This document shows positions 61,663-64,000 of a stretch of 64,000 bases of DNA, piece after piece. Location of the stretch: positions 62,001-126,000 of the forward strand of contig JAFSOD010000004.1 in NCBI GenBank assembly GCA_017447165.1, read 5' to 3'. This DNA is from Bacilli bacterium. Lineage in GTDB: Bacteria; Bacillota_I; Bacilli_A; RFN20; CAG-826. Every line of letters begins with the position of its first letter. Position 1 is the stretch's first letter. A program made the translations under genes and the position numbers. The notes beneath the pieces were generated by a model. That model worked only from the letters and a program-made list of their open reading frames with translations. It had not been told where the DNA came from and did not search any database.

Positions 61663-61691
61663 ACTTTATCACATAAATGTGAAAATTGATA
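61663..61691 (-). promoter_or_regulatory. plsC-fak operon promoter with operator palindrome
   Basis: TATCAA (61686-61691), 17-base spacer, TAAAGT (61663-61668). TCACATAAATGTGA, a perfect 14-base palindrome, occupies 61669-61682 directly against the -10 box, an ideal position for a repressor that senses lipid status. The protein is unknown. Confidence 0.65.
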
Positions 61692-61782
61692 AATGAACAT
61701 AAAGAATATCAGTGTTCTTATAATCATAAAAAATTTATTAAGAATGTTAATAACTTGACACTCGATAATTTTTTTCACAAGT

Positions 61783-61810
61783 TTTACGTTTTTGCCAGTC
61801 TTTATATATA
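61783..61810 (+). promoter_or_regulatory. Candidate promoter of the small toxin-like mRNA
   Basis: TTTACG (61783-61788), 16-base spacer, TATATA (61805-61810). The transcript would start near 61816 and carry a ~150-base structured leader. A consensus TTGACA also lies at 61755-61760 but lacks a good partner. Confidence 0.4.
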
Positions 61811-61815
61811 TGAGA

Positions 61816-61964
61816 GGACATTACTAGGTTCACTGGAATCGGGGTGTCTTCCACTTCTAGGCTGGCCAGTGCCAGCTAAAAAAATGTTCTTTATTGGTTT
61901 ACTTCTGTTTCTTTGGTAAGCACTTAGTGATGACCTAGAAGTAAACTGGAAAGGAGGATTATCA
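61816..61964 (+). promoter_or_regulatory. Structured leader of the small toxin-like gene
   Basis: Hairpin GCTGGC-CAGT-GCCAGC (61861-61876). CCTAGAAGTAAAC (61934-61946), just upstream of the ribosome binding site, can pair either with CTTCTAGG (61854-61861) or with GTTTACTTCT (61898-61907). Such competing stems beside a ribosome binding site fit translational control as in type I toxin mRNAs. Confidence 0.5.
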
Positions 61965-62039
61965 ATGAAGCTCATTGTGATTCTCACTTTATTATCAACG
62001 CTAGTCAGTATAATAAAGGCCCTAAGCCGTAAGGACTAG
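61965..62039 (+). CDS. 24-residue hydrophobic peptide, type I toxin-like
   Basis: Starts MKLIVILTLLSTLVSIIK and ends with a short polar tail (ALSRKD): one membrane-spanning segment with a charged C-terminus, as in Fst/TxpA/Ldr-type toxins of type I toxin-antitoxin loci. A perfect AAGGAGG lies seven bases before the ATG, stronger than for most genes in this window. Structured leader upstream; a hairpin GCCCTA/TAGGGC (62019-62042) overlaps the stop codon. On the opposite strand, TTGACA-17-TACTTT (62056-62084) could drive a convergent antisense RNA. Too short for homology to be certain. Confidence 0.55.
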   Translation: MKLIVILTLLSTLVSIIKALSRKD

Positions 62040-62042
62040 GGC
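62019..62042. terminator. Hairpin at the end of the toxin-like gene
   Basis: GCCCTA-AG-CC-GTAA-GG-AC-TAGGGC. On the minus strand it is followed by CTTTATTAT and could end a short antisense RNA; on the plus strand no T run follows. Confidence 0.45.
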
Positions 62043-62055
62043 TCCACTCATCATT

Positions 62056-62084
62056 AAAGTAAACCAATTCTAGCAAATTGTCAA
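62056..62084 (-). promoter_or_regulatory. Candidate antisense promoter
   Basis: Consensus TTGACA (62079-62084), 17-base spacer, TACTTT (62056-62061). It would produce an RNA running into the 3' end of the toxin-like gene. Confidence 0.45.
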
Positions 62085-62101
62085 TAATAGTAAAGCTTTT
62101 T

Positions 62102-62129
62102 TAAAATTAAAAGTGGATAAATCCACTTT
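62102..62129 (-). terminator. Terminator after tRNA-Arg
   Basis: Perfect minus-strand stem AAAGTGGAT/ATCCACTTT with a two-base loop, then TTAATTTT. Confidence 0.8.
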
Positions 62130-62138
62130 ATTAATAGA

Positions 62139-62215
62139 TGGCGCGCTTGAGGCGATTCGAACGTCCGACTTTCACCTTAGGAGGGTGACACTCTATCCAG
62201 CTGAGTTACAAGCGC
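62139..62215 (-). tRNA. tRNA-Arg (anticodon CCT)
   Basis: 77 bases with encoded CCA. Acceptor GCGCTTG/CAAGCGC, anticodon stem TCACC/GGTGA with loop CTCCTAA (anticodon CCT, reads AGG), T loop TTCGAAT. It begins 10 bases after galE ends and is probably transcribed with gatB-galE. Confidence 0.93.
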
Positions 62216-62225
62216 ATATAAGAGA

Positions 62226-63242
62226 CTACTTATCGTAGCCTTTAGGATTGTTCTTTTGCCAATTCCAACTATCGCGACATGCGTCAACGATATCTAGTTC
62301 TGCTTTCCAGCCCATTTCCTTAAGAGCTTTTGTTGCATCAGCATAGTTTTCATCAACATCACCAGGACGTCTGTCTTTAATTTCGTATTTAATTGTTAAT
62401 CCATTTGCCTTTTCAAAAGCATGAACCAACTCTAAAACAGATGTTCCTTTACCTGTTCCTAAGTTATAAATAACTAAGCCTGGTTTTTCTTCTAACTTTT
62501 TAAGAGCAGCTAAATGTCCTTTGGCAAGGTCCACTACGTGGATATAATCTCTTACACCAGTGCCATCTGGGGTATTATAGTCGTCTCCAAAAACATTTAA
62601 AAATGATCTTTTACCCACAGCAACTTGAGTGATGTAAGGCATCAAATTATTAGGGATACCTTGAGGATCTTCGCCAATTAATCCTGAGGCATGAGCACCA
62701 ATAGGATTGAAATATCTTAAGATGGCGATGTTGGCATCCTTGTTCTCGTTAGCAAAATCACAAAGCATATACTCGATTTCTAATTTGGTTTGTCCATATG
62801 GGTTAGTGCAGCCACCAATTTTGTCATCTTCTTTTAATGGGACGTGATCAGGTACCCCATACACTGTAGCGGATGAAGAGAAAACAATGTTGTGCACACC
62901 AAATTCTTTCATTAAGTTAAGCAAAACAATGCTAGACCCAATGTTGTTTCTAATATATAAGCCTGGTTTTTGTGTTGATTCACCAACACTTTTAAGTCCA
63001 GCGAAGTGAATAATGTCAGTAATCTTTTCCTTTTTGAATACTTCTCTCATTTTTTCTTCATTACAGACGTCCACCTCATAAAATCTAGGGGTTTTGCCAG
63101 TAATTTTTGCGATTCTAACTAAAACTTCAGGTTTTGAGTTTACATAGTTATCGACGATGACAACGTCGTAATTTTTGTTTAAAAGTTCCACTACTGTGTG
63201 GCTACCAATATATCCTGTACCACCTGTCACTAATATTGCCAT
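62226..63242 (-). CDS. galE: UDP-glucose 4-epimerase
   Basis: Interconverts UDP-glucose and UDP-galactose for galactose use and surface glycans. 338 residues, short-chain-dehydrogenase fold: NAD motif VTGGTGYIGSHTV, FSSSATVYG (Ser/Thr of the triad), NPYGQTKLEIE (YxxxK catalytic pair), and the family blocks GVRDYIHVVDLA and RRPGDVDENYAD. GGAGAT lies upstream of the ATG, three bases after gatB. Confidence 0.97.
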   Translation of the reverse strand: MAILVTGGTGYIGSHTVVELLNKNYDVVIVDNYVNSKPEVLVRIAKITGKTPRFYEVDVCNEEKMREVFKKEKITDIIHFAGLKSVGESTQKPGLYIRNNIGSSIVLLNLMKEFGVHNIVFSSSATVYGVPDHVPLKEDDKIGGCTNPYGQTKLEIEYMLCDFANENKDANIAILRYFNPIGAHASGLIGEDPQGIPNNLMPYITQVAVGKRSFLNVFGDDYNTPDGTGVRDYIHVVDLAKGHLAALKKLEEKPGLVIYNLGTGKGTSVLELVHAFEKANGLTIKYEIKDRRPGDVDENYADATKALKEMGWKAELDIVDACRDSWNWQKNNPKGYDK

Positions 63243-63245
63243 AAT

Positions 63246-64000
63246 TTATCTCCTGTTAATTTCTTCTAAAACAAGTTTAGAGGCTAAACCTGGATTAGCC
63301 TTACCTTGTGTTTTCTTCATAATTTGACCAACAATAAAGCCTAATGCTCGATCTTTACCGTTTTTATAATCTATAACTGATTGTTCGTTTGCATCGACGA
63401 CTTCTTTAACAATAGCTTTCAAGGTCTCTTCATCACTAATTAAGGAAGTACCAGATTCTTCTAATAATTTCTTTGGAGAAACTGGATTTTCAAGCATCTT
63501 CGCAAACATTTCTCTAGCTTGTTTATTAGAAACTTTTCCTTGCTCAATTAGTAAAACTAATTCCGATAAATAAGAAGGACTAATTTTAAATTCTTTAATA
63601 GAGATTCCTTCCTTATTTAAAATAGATTGAACATCACCAATTACCCAGTTGGCTAATAGCTTTGGATTAGCGCCACTCTTACTTGCTTCATCAAAATAAT
63701 TAGAAACATCTTTATCAGCAATTAATAAAGAGGAATCATAATCATTTAAGCCGAGCTTTTTATATCTTTCTAATTTAACTTCGGCGAGTTCAGGGGAAGT
63801 TTTAATTGCTTCTTCAATAAATTCTTTGGAAAGTTTAATTGGAGCAATATTTGGCTCAGTGAAGTATTTATAGTCGACAGCGTCGGTCTTAACACGCATT
63901 AACACTGTTTCTTTAGAACCTTCATCAAATCTTCTAGTCTCTTGTTCGATAACTCCACCAAAATCTAAGATTATGGATTGCCTAGAGATTTCAAAATCAA
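63246..64000 (-). CDS. gatB: Asp/Glu-tRNA amidotransferase subunit B, 3' part
   Basis: The frame is open to the right edge, so the gene is truncated at its 5' end. The visible ~251 residues contain RVKTDAVDYKYFTEPN preceded by QETRRFDEGSKETV, the standard GatB kinase-domain end, followed by the helical tail domain (YqeY-like) ending QGKANPGLASKLVLEEI. GatCAB converts Glu-tRNA-Gln (and Asp-tRNA-Asn) to the correct amide. A GTG at 63905 is inside the gene, not its start. Confidence 0.95.
   Translation of the reverse strand, partial: DFEISRQSIILDFGGVIEQETRRFDEGSKETVLMRVKTDAVDYKYFTEPNIAPIKLSKEFIEEAIKTSPELAEVKLERYKKLGLNDYDSSLLIADKDVSNYFDEASKSGANPKLLANWVIGDVQSILNKEGISIKEFKISPSYLSELVLLIEQGKVSNKQAREMFAKMLENPVSPKKLLEESGTSLISDEETLKAIVKEVVDANEQSVIDYKNGKDRALGFIVGQIMKKTQGKANPGLASKLVLEEINRR

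Noticed and set aside
61686-61987. Open frames of 61 and 77 residues around the toxin-like locus
   Set aside because: They cross the structured leader on both strands and lack ribosome binding sites; the 24-residue frame at 61965 is the better supported gene.

Overview
The window comes from a low-G+C, Gram-positive-type bacterium that uses the standard genetic code: TGA ends the permease at 45001 and tryptophan is TGG. The gene set (KtrAB, a CarD-like protein, FakA/FakB fatty-acid kinase, many lipoproteins with Cys lipoboxes, zinc-type L33, starch and glycogen enzymes) fits an uncultured gut Bacillota of the Bacilli/Erysipelotrichia or Mollicutes-related branch. That placement is inference. 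Nearly all genes lie on the minus strand.

Layout. 1-3650: transcription/translation block rpmG-secE-nusG and the 5' end of rplK (minus), split by a plus-strand potassium-uptake pair ktrB-ktrA. 3.7-9.3 kb: a small anchored exported protein, a folate-type ECF S component, folC, smpB, an O-antigen-ligase-type membrane protein and a CarD-like regulator. 9.4-16.8 kb: glycogen phosphorylase, branching enzyme and 4-alpha-glucanotransferase, with a DUF234-type ATPase inserted among them. 16.9-21.5 kb: a small protein with a hidden ribosome binding site, two exported proteins (one starch-binding and membrane-anchored), a candidate structured RNA and the remnant of a surface-anchor gene.

21.5-41.7 kb is the centrepiece: eleven closely spaced minus-strand genes that look like one starch-utilisation operon. 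They encode a solute-binding lipoprotein, two permeases, an oversized MalK-type ATPase, several lipoproteins, a lipoprotein alpha-amylase, a lipoprotein pullulanase and a 1125-residue multi-domain starch-binding lipoprotein. Starch would be bound and cut at the membrane surface, maltodextrins imported, then processed by the MalQ and GlgP encoded nearby or stored with GlgB.

41.8-52 kb: a small membrane protein, an XRE regulator with a membrane tail, a sugar transferase, a TrpXYZ-like ABC transporter with a possible riboswitch/attenuator leader, a CrtI-family oxidoreductase, an MBOAT/AlgJ-like acylation pair and a KilA-N protein. 52.3-56.5 kb is an accessory stretch downstream of tRNA-Ala: an aldehyde dehydrogenase gene broken by one stop codon, a DUF3800-like protein, a HipA-like kinase and stacked hairpins. 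56.6-61.7 kb: an operon for fatty-acid activation (PlsC, FakB, FakA) with a hydrolase and a polysaccharide deacetylase. 61.7-64 kb: a candidate type I toxin locus, tRNA-Arg, galE and the 3' part of gatB.

The most unusual signals are: charged coiled-coil insertions in two separate ABC ATPases (34877-37435 and 44001-45008), the attenuator-like leader of the TrpXYZ-like operon, the structured-RNA candidate at 18354-18488, the type I toxin-like locus near 61965, a triple palindromic operator before the DUF234 ATPase, and a recurring promoter layout with the -10 box 6-9 bases before the start codon, which implies leaderless mRNAs.
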